Part shown: piece by piece, positions 8,670 to 16,842 of the stretch
How positions within the stretch are numbered: position 1 is the stretch's first letter
Layout: the number at the start of each line of letters is the position of its first letter
Source of the DNA: Imtechella halotolerans
GTDB taxonomy: Bacteria > Bacteroidota > Bacteroidia > Flavobacteriales > Flavobacteriaceae
Length of the DNA: 64,000 bases
Direction of reading: 5' to 3'
Assembly (NCBI RefSeq): GCF_028743515.2
Contig: NZ_CP117969.2
Location: 2,451,501 to 2,515,500, forward strand
Program-made: the position numbers and the translations under genes
The notes under the pieces: model-generated
Told to the model about the DNA's origin: nothing
Databases searched by the model: none
What the model saw: the letters and a program-made list of their open reading frames with translations, nothing else

Positions 8670-9227
8670 ATGAATGATTTTATTAGCGATGAAGAGTTGG
8701 TTTCACAGATAGCAAGCTCTAGTGATTCACAGTCGTTTGCCATACTTTACGATAGATACTCCAATACTGTATACAACAAATGTCTTTCATTTGTTAAATC
8801 AAAAGAAGAAGCACAAGATATCACTCATGATATTTTCATAAAACTCTATTTCAAATTGTCCTCTTTTAAAGGAAATGCTAAATTCTCTACATGGCTATAT
8901 TCATTTACCTATAATTTTTGCGTAAACCATGTTCAACGTGTGGTAAACAAAAAAAGTGAAGCAATACATCCTTTAGCAGACCAAACAACACTTGCCGATA
9001 TTGAGGAGATTGAAGATAGTACCATTTTAGAAATGAAGGCTGACATTTTAATGAAAGCACTTGACCTTATGGATGTAAATGATAAAATGATATTGCTTAT
9101 GAAATACCAAGACGAAATGTCCATCAAAGATATAATCGACACTTTGGAAATTGGTGAGAGCGCTGCAAAAATGCGCCTTAATAGAGCTAAAGCAAAACTA
9201 ACAACCATATATAAAAGCTTAAACTAA
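8670..9227 (+). CDS. ECF-type RNA polymerase sigma factor
   Basis: A 185-residue sigma-70 family protein with only regions 2 and 4. Region 2: FAILYDRYSNTVYNKCL, then EEAQDITHDIFIKLYFKL and FSTWLYSFTYNFCVNH. Region 4 helix-turn-helix: MILLMKYQDEMSIKDIIDTL with ESAAKMRLNRAKAKL. No FecR-like or zinc-binding anti-sigma gene follows. Instead a 58-codon gene overlaps its stop (TAATG), and an MscS-like channel gene comes next. The regulatory input is unknown. It differs from the FecI-type sigma at 16.2 kb. Confidence 0.92.
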   Translation: MNDFISDEELVSQIASSSDSQSFAILYDRYSNTVYNKCLSFVKSKEEAQDITHDIFIKLYFKLSSFKGNAKFSTWLYSFTYNFCVNHVQRVVNKKSEAIHPLADQTTLADIEEIEDSTILEMKADILMKALDLMDVNDKMILLMKYQDEMSIKDIIDTLEIGESAAKMRLNRAKAKLTTIYKSLN

Positions 9228-9403
9228 TGGAAAATCCTTTCAAACAAATCATCAGGGATGAGAAACTTCCAGAACTGCTAAAGCAGCGTGTGGTTGACGA
9301 TATTGCCTTGATTAAGCTTTGGCTTGAATTTGCCGACTTGTTTGCAATTCAAGTACCAGACTCCCTTAACGAAATTATTAAATCTATTCAAAAAGATAAA
9401 TAA
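9227..9403 (+). CDS. Small hypothetical protein translationally coupled to the ECF sigma factor
   Basis: A 58-codon frame whose ATG (9227-9229) shares its A with the sigma-factor stop codon TAA, the usual sign of translational coupling. The product starts MENPFKQIIRDEKLPELLK and is predicted to be all-helical with amphipathic spacing (VVDDIALIKLWLEFADLFA), with no membrane segment or cysteine. Size and placement suggest a partner or regulator of the sigma factor, but that is inference; I recognise no named family. The mechanosensitive-channel gene begins 19 bp later. Confidence 0.75.
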   Translation: MENPFKQIIRDEKLPELLKQRVVDDIALIKLWLEFADLFAIQVPDSLNEIIKSIQKDK

Positions 9404-9422
9404 CACTTAACAAAATACCTTT

Positions 9423-10259
9423 ATGTATCTTCTATCATCACATTTAACACAACACATTAATCTAGATCTATTTAACTCTTTAATGCAAAACCTATACGAG
9501 TTTCTACCTATTGCTTTAGGTATAATTGTTTACATAATGGTCGCTTGGATTACTGTTAGAATTATTGTTTTTTCTCTTAGAAAAATACTGAAGGTTACGC
9601 GACTCGAGCATTTGAGTAATAAGCTTAATGATAATGATATCCTACGAAAATCAGGAATAACATTTAACCTAACGCCTATTGTAACAACTCTTGCCAAATG
9701 GTTTTTAGTGACTTTGGCCATAGTCATAGGAGCGGACATTTTCGGCCTGTCATATGTGTCAATAAAAGCAGGAGAGGTTATTAACTATTTTCCTAAAATC
9801 GTCATAGCCATAACCATTTTGGCTTTTGGATTTCATGTCGCCAGTATTGCTAGAAAGAATATCGGAAATGTCCTAACTGCTTTCAAAATAGCAGGATCAA
9901 AAATAATAGGAGGGATTCTCTTTTATGGAATTGTATTTATAACAATTATTACCTCATTAGCGCAAGCAGGTATTGACACCTCATTACTCACTAACAATTT
10001 TATTGTATTACTTGGAGCTGTCCTTTTTACAATTTCTCTTGCGATTGGTTTTGGCGCAAAGGATATAGTTCATAAACAATTACTGGTTTTTTATACTCGT
10101 AAAAACCTTTCCATAGGCCAAATAATAACTATTGGAAATACTTCAGGAAAAATTATTGCAATAGATCATATCACACTTACCATTGAACTTGATTCAGGAG
10201 ATAAAAAGATGTTTCCAATTGAATTTATATCCGAACAAGAAGTCATCATTCATAAATAG
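9423..10259 (+). CDS. Mechanosensitive ion channel family protein (small MscS-like, TM-helix repeats)
   Basis: A 278-residue inner-membrane protein with about five hydrophobic helices (near 33-50, 90-115, 125-145, 165-185 and 195-215), then a short soluble beta domain (IGQIITIGNTSGKIIAIDH, then TIELDSGDKKMFPIEF) like the MscS beta domain. The internal helix repeat and GFHVASIARKNIGNVL fit the TM-helix (CmpX-like) subgroup rather than full MscS. Likely role: ion release under membrane tension. It is third in a probable operon with the ECF sigma factor, which suggests an envelope or osmotic-stress role (inference). Confidence 0.85.
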   Translation: MYLLSSHLTQHINLDLFNSLMQNLYEFLPIALGIIVYIMVAWITVRIIVFSLRKILKVTRLEHLSNKLNDNDILRKSGITFNLTPIVTTLAKWFLVTLAIVIGADIFGLSYVSIKAGEVINYFPKIVIAITILAFGFHVASIARKNIGNVLTAFKIAGSKIIGGILFYGIVFITIITSLAQAGIDTSLLTNNFIVLLGAVLFTISLAIGFGAKDIVHKQLLVFYTRKNLSIGQIITIGNTSGKIIAIDHITLTIELDSGDKKMFPIEFISEQEVIIHK

Positions 10260-10366
10260 ATTGCAAGGCGTCCAATGATTGGAATTTTTTAAAATAAATC
10301 TGATATTTTTTGTGACTTTTCCAAAGTTTTGGTGTCATACAATAAAAGCTCAAAAATGAAAAAGAG

Positions 10367-10540
10367 ATGGTTATTATTTTGATGTGTTTATTGCTTATCG
10401 CCTTAGTTATTATTGTTACTCTTTCTTGGATTGACTACAGACAAACAAAAAACATTTATAAAAACTTAAATGCTGATAAAGACAAAAAAAGAGTAAAAGA
10501 ACCCATAAAAGAAAATTCTAAAATTAATTATTTGGTATAA
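10367..10540 (+). CDS. Small single-pass membrane protein, hypothetical
   Basis: A 57-residue product starting at ATG 10367 after an A/G-rich AAAAAGAG. The N-terminus is one long hydrophobic helix (MVIILMCLLLIALVIIVTLS) followed by a highly charged Lys/Asp/Glu tail. A second in-frame ATG at 10382 is an alternative start. An earlier ATG at 10356 is in another frame and stops after eight codons. It lies 107 bp after the channel gene and ends just before a strong terminator, so it may be the last gene of the sigma/channel operon. Function unknown. Confidence 0.6.
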   Translation: MVIILMCLLLIALVIIVTLSWIDYRQTKNIYKNLNADKDKKRVKEPIKENSKINYLV

Positions 10541-10546
10541 AGATAT

Positions 10547-10600
10547 TTTAAAAAGATAGCGACTCCTCCAAAAGTTAAAACAGTCGCTATCTTTTTAAAT
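10547..10600. terminator. Bidirectional terminator
   Basis: Long stem AAAAAGATAGCGACT / AGTCGCTATCTTTTT with T-runs on both strands. It separates the plus-strand sigma/channel operon from the minus-strand SusD remnant and MATE gene. Confidence 0.9.
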
Positions 10601-10610
10601 TAAAATCAAT

Positions 10611-10838
10611 TTATTCTTTCAATATCCACATTGTGGCATTTATTGAATCCTCACCTAAATATTGTCTAGAAAGAGCTTCAGTTAAATTTAAAGCATTGTT
10701 AATTGATTCATCTGCCGGATACATCCATCGTTGTGGAATACGTCCGTTATTAAGAATTCCAGATCCATCATCATTAAATATGGGAAATCCTGTACGTCTG
10801 TTTTCAAAGAAAGGTTGCCATCCAGAGTTCATGAACAT
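10611..10838 (-). pseudogene. C-terminal remnant of a SusD/RagB-family lipoprotein
   Basis: Only 75 codons remain open. The product reads NSGWQPFFENRRTGFPIF, then GRIPQRWMYPADE and GEDSINATMWILKE at the stop. This is the order of conserved blocks at the extreme C-terminus of SusD-like proteins (W-x-x-F-x-x-R-R-T-G, then P-x-R-W-x-Y-P, then N-x-x-M-W). Upstream on the minus strand a stop lies four codons before the first Met. There is no signal peptide, lipobox or TPR region, and no susC gene nearby. It is best read as the stump left by deletion of a SusCD locus. An independent small gene is unlikely. Confidence 0.8.
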
Positions 10839-10892
10839 TGCTAATAGTTACCTAACTATTTAACACATTTGTATTCCTTAAAATTCCATGAA

Positions 10893-12311
10893 TTAAATCG
10901 TCACCTTTTTCCAATTACCTCTTTTATATAGGATATAACCCGCAATTGAAATGCCTGTTTCTGCAATAGGCACTGCCATAAAAACACCTGTAGGACCCCA
11001 GTTCATATAAAGAGCCAGCACATACGCCAATGGTATTTGAAACAACCAAAAACCAACAAAATTAATTTTAGTAGGCGTCCATGTATCTCCCGCACCATTA
11101 AAAACGTTTACAAGAACCATCCCGATACCATAGAACACAAAACCCAAGCTCATAATTTGTAACGCTTCTACAGCAACGGTAAGCACAATAGGGTCATTTG
11201 TGAAAAACTTAAGTATATAAGGTGCGAAAATTAAATTTACAACCATAATACATGCCATAAAAAAAACATTAAAACGGGCTGTTGTTATTACCGATTTTTC
11301 AGCGCGTTCCCATTGCTGGGCACCTAAATTTTGGCCCACCAAAGTTGCAGCTGCACTGCTTAATCCCCAAGCTGGAAGAATAAAAAACATCATTATGCGC
11401 AAGGCAGTTTGATATCCGGCAGATCCGGTATCACCACCAGTAACTGCAACTAAATTAGCCATAAATATCCAACTGCATGAAGCTATTACAAATTGCAATA
11501 CACCCGGAGCAGCTATTTTCGCTATTGATCTAATATACTCTTTGTCTGGAATAAAATAAGACAGAGTAATTTTCAAAATACCTTTACCATTAAAAAGATG
11601 GTAAAGTTGATAAACCACACCAACACTTCTTCCAATTGTAGTTGCTATGGCTGCTCCTGTAAGCCCATATGCTGGAATTGGTCCAAAACCATTGATGAGA
11701 ATCGGATCTAAAATAATATTACAACCATTGGCTAACCACAGACTCTTCATAGCAATAGAAGCATTACCTGCCCCTCTGAAAATTCCATTAATCAGAAATA
11801 AGAGCATAATTGAAATACTCCCCCCCATCATTATACGTACAAAGTTTGTACCATAGACGGCAGCTTCATTGGAAGCCCCCATCCAAATAAGTATTTGAGT
11901 AGCATACACTATCCCAAAAACACTTAATACAGTATTAATCACCATTGCGATTAAAATGGCCTGCACTCCAGCTTTTGAAGCCTGTTCTGGTTTTTTCTCT
12001 CCAATGCGCCTTGCCACTACGGCCGTTGCAGCCATACTAATACCTATAGCCAGAGAATAAATTATAGTAAGAACCGATTCTGTAAGACCAACTGTTTGTA
12101 CAGCAAAACTACTATTCTCTAAATGTCCTACAAAATACAAATCCACTAGTGCGAAAACAGACTCCATTGCCATTTCTAACACCATCGGAATAGCTAATAA
12201 AATAACCGCTTTTTGAATTGGACCTCGAGTATAGTCATAACCTTCAGTCCCGTTTAGTGCTTCTTTAATTAATTTATATATTGAAGATATTTTTGAAGAA
12301 AATAATCGCAT
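10893..12311 (-). CDS. MATE family multidrug/cation efflux transporter
   Basis: A 472-residue inner-membrane protein with about 12 hydrophobic segments and two homologous halves. Family features: ILLAIPMVLEMAMESVFALVDLYFVGHL in the first helices (given in parts: AIPMVLEMAMES, VDLYFVGHL) and GLSSAAATLVGQNLGAQQ in the second half. It would expel organic cations or drugs using a Na+ or H+ gradient; the substrate is unknown. The frame extends 15 codons upstream through a hydrophobic leader. I prefer the Met at 12311 because the usual N-terminal amphipathic stretch starts there. Confidence 0.93.
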   Translation of the reverse strand: MRLFSSKISSIYKLIKEALNGTEGYDYTRGPIQKAVILLAIPMVLEMAMESVFALVDLYFVGHLENSSFAVQTVGLTESVLTIIYSLAIGISMAATAVVARRIGEKKPEQASKAGVQAILIAMVINTVLSVFGIVYATQILIWMGASNEAAVYGTNFVRIMMGGSISIMLLFLINGIFRGAGNASIAMKSLWLANGCNIILDPILINGFGPIPAYGLTGAAIATTIGRSVGVVYQLYHLFNGKGILKITLSYFIPDKEYIRSIAKIAAPGVLQFVIASCSWIFMANLVAVTGGDTGSAGYQTALRIMMFFILPAWGLSSAAATLVGQNLGAQQWERAEKSVITTARFNVFFMACIMVVNLIFAPYILKFFTNDPIVLTVAVEALQIMSLGFVFYGIGMVLVNVFNGAGDTWTPTKINFVGFWLFQIPLAYVLALYMNWGPTGVFMAVPIAETGISIAGYILYKRGNWKKVTI

Positions 12312-12482
12312 GATTGAATTGATTGAAATAATGAAAAGTATAATAACTATAACCACCCCCCTAAAGGACTAGTATCACAATTTAATTTCGGGAAGAATCC
12401 TTTACAAAAAAGGACTAAACTATATCAATCATTAAACAAATATATTCTTTTTAAGAAAAATGCAACTATTTAAGGTAGAACT

Positions 12483-13685
12483 TTATTTGTTCGCTATTAA
12501 TTTAAAAGAAATTCGACTACTTCCAATCCAAGAAGCAATCGCTCCAAGAACCAATATTGTTATAAAAACGATTACGGTATTGGTAGGTGTAATTTCCATA
12601 GGATAAGGGAGGCTAGAGGAAATCATTAAAAAACCAAAACTTATCTGTAACTGTGTTATTAGTAAGCCTAATAGTAATCCAGCAACTGCACCAAAAAAAG
12701 AAACCAGAAGGCCTTGTAAAAAGAAAATTCGACGAATATTGCGAATTGAAGTTCCCAAACTGTATAGTGTTTTAGCATCATTCTTTTTATCAAGTATCAT
12801 CATAATAAGTGCTCCTACTAGATTGAACAAGGCCACAATAAGTACCAAGGTGAAAATTAGATATACTGCAATATTTTCAGTATTCAGCATTCGATGAAGA
12901 GCGTCATTAAGTTGAATTCTAGTTTTTATTAATACTTGTTCTCCTAAAAGGGTTTGTAATTTGAGCTGTATCTCTTTCGGATCTGTTCCTGGTTTTAATT
13001 TCAATTCAACCCCTGAGTATTCAGTTGACTTTAAATCCAGTAAATATCTTGCCATTTTAATGGTGCCAAAAACATATGTTTTATCCAACTCTTCCGTTAC
13101 TTGGTACACACCAGAAACACTTACAAAAGCATCTCTGTATGGACGTGTGGCAGATGTAATTGAACCTTTTCCCGCCTTGGGAACTATAATTTGTAGGCTT
13201 GAATTAGTATTATATAGTGTTAGTCCAAGCAAGTTTAGGATACCTGCCCCAACAACCACCTGATGCTCGTTCAAATCCCAATTCCCTACTGCTAAAATAC
13301 TGTCAACATTATTTACCATTGGGTAAGAACTATCAACACCTTTAAAATAAGCTATGTGATTTTTATCTTTATAATTAAGAAAAACCCTTTCCTCAACTAC
13401 AGCAGAATATGAAACCACCTCCGGCAAGGATTTAATTTGTTCCCATTGATTTTGAGTAAGATTAATATATTTACCCGTGGCTGGTAGAATTTTTAAATCT
13501 GGATCAACTAGTGATGCAAATGAAAGACTAAATGTTTTTAATCCTGCGAATCCCGCCAAAACAATAAAAAGTGCAGCACCTCCAATAACTACTACGGCAG
13601 CCGTAATCCGGTTGATTATATTAATTGCGTTCTGCCTACTTTTTGCAATGAGATATCGCTTGGCTATATATAACGGGAAATTCAC
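12483..13685 (-). CDS. ABC transporter permease, FtsX/LolC-LolE type
   Basis: A 400-residue inner-membrane protein with one N-terminal transmembrane helix (about 27-50), a large periplasmic domain and three C-terminal helices (about 275-300, 320-350, 370-395), the layout of MacB/LolCDE permeases. The N-terminus YIAKRYLIAKSRQNAINIIN is typical of LolC/E proteins, which extract lipoproteins from the inner membrane. No ATPase gene adjoins it, so its LolD-like partner must lie elsewhere. It starts 2 bp after the rbfA stop, so the two are probably co-transcribed. Confidence 0.9.
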   Translation of the reverse strand: MNFPLYIAKRYLIAKSRQNAINIINRITAAVVVIGGAALFIVLAGFAGLKTFSLSFASLVDPDLKILPATGKYINLTQNQWEQIKSLPEVVSYSAVVEERVFLNYKDKNHIAYFKGVDSSYPMVNNVDSILAVGNWDLNEHQVVVGAGILNLLGLTLYNTNSSLQIIVPKAGKGSITSATRPYRDAFVSVSGVYQVTEELDKTYVFGTIKMARYLLDLKSTEYSGVELKLKPGTDPKEIQLKLQTLLGEQVLIKTRIQLNDALHRMLNTENIAVYLIFTLVLIVALFNLVGALIMMILDKKNDAKTLYSLGTSIRNIRRIFFLQGLLVSFFGAVAGLLLGLLITQLQISFGFLMISSSLPYPMEITPTNTVIVFITILVLGAIASWIGSSRISFKLIANK

Positions 13686-13687
13686 GT

Positions 13688-14080
13688 TTATGACTTCTTT
13701 CTGCGAGGGAGCATATCGGGGTTATCAATAGGATTGTCGACGCGCTTCAAAGAACGTTCAATTTGATCAATGTATTCTAATGAATCATCAATAAAAAATT
13801 CAAGTGAAGGAACCCTTCGCAATTGATCCCTTGTCCGCTGCGCCAACTCATGCTTTATTAAAGGAGCATTAGAGCTGATTCCTTCCATCAATTCCAATGA
13901 CTTTTCTTTAGGAAAAATACTGAGATACACCTTTGCAATTGAAAGATCAACAGTTACTTTTACTTGAGTTACTGATATTAATAGGTTCTGCATTCCACCG
14001 CTTCTTGCCGCTCCTTGAAGAATTTCGGCAAGATCCTGTTGTAGCACACCTGCTATTTTTTTCTGTCTATTACTTTCCAT
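13688..14080 (-). CDS. rbfA: 30S ribosome-binding factor A
   Basis: A 130-residue KH-fold protein that binds the 30S subunit late in 16S rRNA maturation. Seen: MESNRQKKIAGVLQQDLAEI at the start and the KH-type core VKVTVDLSIAKVYLSIFP, then LRRVPSLEFFIDDSLEY. The frame extends nine codons upstream, but the Met at 14080 gives the conserved N-terminus. A TAnnTTTG element at 14085-14092 would put transcription start almost at this ATG. It is first in a pair with the LolE-like permease. Confidence 0.96.
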   Translation of the reverse strand: MESNRQKKIAGVLQQDLAEILQGAARSGGMQNLLISVTQVKVTVDLSIAKVYLSIFPKEKSLELMEGISSNAPLIKHELAQRTRDQLRRVPSLEFFIDDSLEYIDQIERSLKRVDNPIDNPDMLPRRKKS

Positions 14081-14084
14081 AATG

Positions 14085-14092
14085 CAAAAATA
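14085..14092 (-). promoter_or_regulatory. -7 promoter element (TATTTTTG) for rbfA
   Basis: TAnnTTTG followed by C on the minus strand, only 4 bp before the rbfA ATG. If used, the mRNA would be leaderless or nearly so. Confidence 0.4.
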
Positions 14093-14174
14093 CGTAATTC
14101 CTGCCATAGATAACAGCAGTGTTTACTCACCTATTTGTACCTTTATAGCCGTTATACAGGAAATTAACTCTATT

Positions 14175-14585
14175 ATGAGAAAAATTGAACATATAGGTAT
14201 TGCTGTACATGATATTGAATCTGCCAATACTCTTTTTAGCTCCTTACTTAATACAAACCCTTATAAAATGGAAGAAGTAGAAAGTGAAGGGGTACGTACA
14301 AGTTTTTTTATCACTGGCGAAAGCAAAATTGAATTGCTAGAAGCTACACGTCCAGATAGTCCTATTGCCCGTTTTCTTGAAAAAAAAGGAGAGGGTATTC
14401 ACCATATTGCTTTTGAGGTAGCAGATATAAAATCTGAAATACAAAGATTAAAAAATGAAGGATTTACAGTACTTAATGAGGAGCCAAAAAAAGGTGCCGA
14501 TAATAAGTTAGTTGCTTTTTTACACCCCAAGGGTACACATGGAGTGTTAGTCGAACTTTGTCAAGATGCCACACCTACACCATAA
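14175..14585 (+). CDS. mce: Methylmalonyl-CoA epimerase
   Basis: A 136-residue vicinal-oxygen-chelate protein that interconverts (R)- and (S)-methylmalonyl-CoA, linking propionyl-CoA metabolism to succinyl-CoA. Metal ligands are visible in KIEHIGIAVHDIESA (His), GEGIHHIAFEVADI (His) and HGVLVELCQD (Glu near the C-terminus). The frame is open 31 codons further upstream, across the rbfA promoter. The ATG at 14175 gives the family's N-terminus and usual length. It diverges from rbfA. Confidence 0.95.
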   Translation: MRKIEHIGIAVHDIESANTLFSSLLNTNPYKMEEVESEGVRTSFFITGESKIELLEATRPDSPIARFLEKKGEGIHHIAFEVADIKSEIQRLKNEGFTVLNEEPKKGADNKLVAFLHPKGTHGVLVELCQDATPTP

Positions 14586-14717
14586 AAACATATAAAACAA
14601 TAATGCAAATATTTACAAAATGCTTGTAGCAAATTAAAAATAGTAGTAATATTGCATCCTCTAAAAACCACCGAATGGTTTATAGAAACGTACTCAAAAC
14701 AATATTTTGTTTGTACC

Positions 14718-14791
14718 GGTCCTATAGCTCAGTTGGTTAGAGCACCTGACTCATAATCAGGTGGTCCCTGGTTCGAGCCCAGGTGGGACCA
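14718..14791 (+). tRNA. tRNA with CAU anticodon (tRNA-Met elongator or tRNA-Ile2)
   Basis: A complete 74-nt cloverleaf. The acceptor stem is GGTCCTA/TGGGACC with one G-T pair. The D-arm is GCTC/GAGC, the anticodon arm CCTGA-CTCATAA-TCAGG has CAT at 14752-14754, and the T-arm is CCTGG-TTCGAGC-CCAGG. The discriminator is A and no CCA is encoded. The anticodon alone cannot separate elongator Met from Ile2, whose C34 is changed to lysidine by TilS. The anticodon arm and overall form resemble bacterial Ile2 at least as well as Met. Confidence 0.95.
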
Positions 14792-14806
14792 CATTTAAAC
14801 TTAAAA

Positions 14807-14838
14807 AACCTTGTAAATTAATTTACAAGGTTTTTTTA
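14807..14838 (+). terminator. Terminator after the tRNA gene
   Basis: Near-perfect palindrome ACCTTGTAAATT / AATTTACAAGGT followed by a T-run, 16 bp past the tRNA end. Confidence 0.88.
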
Positions 14839-14935
14839 TTTAGAATTAAAAATAATTACATAAGGAATAAAACTCATGAACTTTACAAACGACAACTAGT
14901 GTAAAAATAAATTATTAATCATAATTTCCCTTCTT

Positions 14936-15940
14936 TTAGAGTTCAAAGCGTTTCCTCCTTAGCAAAATTTTAGCGTAATCTCGGGCTTGTTTATCTCCAT
15001 GATCTTCATAAGCACGTTGTGCCCATTCAAGAGCTAATTCTGTATTTCCAAGAACTTCGTATGCCACAGCAACATTTAAAGCTGCACGTCCGGCTGAAAC
15101 GCTATTTACATTACTGGCAATCCTAGTCCATATTTCAATTGCATCCTTCCAATTTGCTACTTCACTCCGCCTCCATCCTGTAGCAAATTCATTTTTATCT
15201 TTCCCTTTTCCCTTCTTATACAAATCTCTTTTTACACGATAATATCCCGGTAGGAATCTACTAGCATAATCATATCCAGCAGCGTAGGCTGTTTCTGGAA
15301 GTGCATTTAGAGGAGGCACTCCATTTATCAAAGAAAAATTTAATAGGTGTGTTTGCTGAAATTGGTCTATAATTGTTTTGGTATATGGATCATACAATCT
15401 CCAATAACTTCTCACATCAACCTGAGCTTGACGAGGCAATTGTGGAGATGGCTTTCCTGATTTTAAAACAGAAGACACTTGTTGAACAGCAGTTTGAATA
15501 ACGATGTTTGAATTGGAATCAAAAGTTTCAAGTACTAAAAGAGCATCAGCTTGATTATCAGCACAAATACCAGAAACTAGATCCCAAGAGAGCACATCAG
15601 GCAACTGCCTTGTACCTGTACCATAAATCCTAAGGGTATCCGGAAGAATCATTTTTATATAGTTCTGATTTTGCATTCCAGCTAGAACTCCCTTTATGGC
15701 CTCGTCAGATGCTATTTTATCAGAACCAGCCACCTCACCTGTAATTACAGATTCAAAAACTCTGTTCTGACGGTTTTCTTCTTTAATAAGAGAACGATTA
15801 ACTATAGCTATTTCATCAATCTCATGTGGTAAACTAACTTGAGGGGATTGCGGGTAATCTAGATAAACATATCCATAACTTCCACATGACACAACTATTG
15901 TGGAAGTTACAATTAGACTAATAATGTACTTTATCTTCAT
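14936..15940 (-). CDS. Lipoprotein with TPR-like C-terminus (DUF6340-like)
   Basis: A 334-residue protein with a signal peptide and lipobox (IVVSCGSYGY, Cys about 19), so it is a lipoprotein. The middle carries short conserved pieces (EIAIVNRSLIKEENR, ADALLVLETFDS) that I associate with the DUF6340 family of Bacteroidota. The C-terminus (about 255-325) has helical repeat features (NWKDAIEIWTRIASN, AALNVAVAYEVLGNTELALE) typical of tetratricopeptide repeats. Function unknown; TPRs suggest protein-protein contacts at the envelope. It diverges from the FecI-type sigma gene across a 254-bp gap. Confidence 0.75.
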   Translation of the reverse strand: MKIKYIISLIVTSTIVVSCGSYGYVYLDYPQSPQVSLPHEIDEIAIVNRSLIKEENRQNRVFESVITGEVAGSDKIASDEAIKGVLAGMQNQNYIKMILPDTLRIYGTGTRQLPDVLSWDLVSGICADNQADALLVLETFDSNSNIVIQTAVQQVSSVLKSGKPSPQLPRQAQVDVRSYWRLYDPYTKTIIDQFQQTHLLNFSLINGVPPLNALPETAYAAGYDYASRFLPGYYRVKRDLYKKGKGKDKNEFATGWRRSEVANWKDAIEIWTRIASNVNSVSAGRAALNVAVAYEVLGNTELALEWAQRAYEDHGDKQARDYAKILLRRKRFEL

Positions 15941-16163
15941 AGTTTAAAATTTGGTTTCATCGCGAAAATTTACAACAAACATGCCACATTTTTCTATCAA
16001 ACAACAAACTCATTAAAAGTCTATAACCAATTAGAACTCTAAGAACAGCTCTTTTTAAAGACGATTTTGACAATTTAACAAGAATAACCTTCGGTAAACA
16101 CTTCAAAACCACTTCAATTTTTTAAAAAGTATCACATACAATTGTTTTTGAAACAACTATCTA

Positions 16164-16171
16164 TATATTTG
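16164..16171 (+). promoter_or_regulatory. -7 promoter element (TATATTTG) for the sigma/FecR/SusCD locus
   Basis: Exact TAnnTTTG, 23 bp before the sigma-factor ATG. An ATTG at 16141-16144, 19 bp upstream, fits a degenerate -33 TTTG at the normal spacing. Confidence 0.6.
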
Positions 16172-16194
16172 ACTTTAAAATAAAGGTACCCCCC

Positions 16195-16737
16195 ATGCTT
16201 TCAAATACTACAAATCATATTAATGTTTTGTACCTCAACTATGTTGACATAATGTTCGACTATGGGATTCGTATGGGGTTTAGTGAAGATGCTGTTATGG
16301 ATGCTATTCATAATGTTTTTCAACGTTTATTGGAAAAAAAGTCACCCCTTGATATTGAAAATGAAAAATCGTATCTCATAAAAAGTGTTAGAAACGAACT
16401 TATTAATGAATCTCAAAGAGTTCAGAATCTTGATTCTACAGAAGATGGTGACTTACCATTTTCCATAACAGTGAATATAGAAGAAATGCTTATTGATGCT
16501 GATTTTGAAAATACAATTCAAAAAAAAATACAGCATGTACTTAAAACACTTACGCCACGCCAAAGAGAAATTATCTACCTAAGATATACCGGTAATTACA
16601 GCTATGCTGAAATAGCAGAAATTTTACAAATAAGCATTCCTGCTTGTCGTAATCTAATACTTAAAGCATTGAAAGAGCTAAGAAAACACGGGTCAACTTT
16701 CTTCTATTTGATGATTTATCTCAATCACAAAAACTAA
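16195..16737 (+). CDS. ECF sigma factor, FecI-like, of a cell-surface signalling locus
   Basis: A 180-residue sigma-70 family protein. Region 2 includes EDAVMDAIHNVFQRLLEK and NEKSYLIKSVRNELINE. The region 4 helix-turn-helix is PRQREIIYLRYTGNYSYAEI with SIPACRNLILKALKEL. It is followed 105 bp later by a FecR anti-sigma gene and then a SusC homologue with an STN domain. That is the trans-envelope layout in which ligand binding at the outer membrane releases the sigma factor. The likely targets are the susC operon itself and possibly its own promoter. Confidence 0.95.
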   Translation: MLSNTTNHINVLYLNYVDIMFDYGIRMGFSEDAVMDAIHNVFQRLLEKKSPLDIENEKSYLIKSVRNELINESQRVQNLDSTEDGDLPFSITVNIEEMLIDADFENTIQKKIQHVLKTLTPRQREIIYLRYTGNYSYAEIAEILQISIPACRNLILKALKELRKHGSTFFYLMIYLNHKN

Positions 16738-16842
16738 TATTAACTATTTTTTAACAAAAATAACGATGATATAATCGAGATTCTTCGGTCTTCTATAGGT
16801 CTGCGGAAATGTATCCCGCCCCAATGACTCTAAAAACAATGT

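Noticed and set aside
10611-10838. The 75-codon frame as a normal short gene
   Set aside because: Its blocks match only the C-terminus of SusD proteins and a stop precedes the first Met by four codons, so a remnant fits better.
14718-14791. The tRNA as an integration site for a mobile element
   Set aside because: No integrase gene and no direct repeat of the tRNA 3' end was seen in the following sequence. The next genes have ordinary composition.
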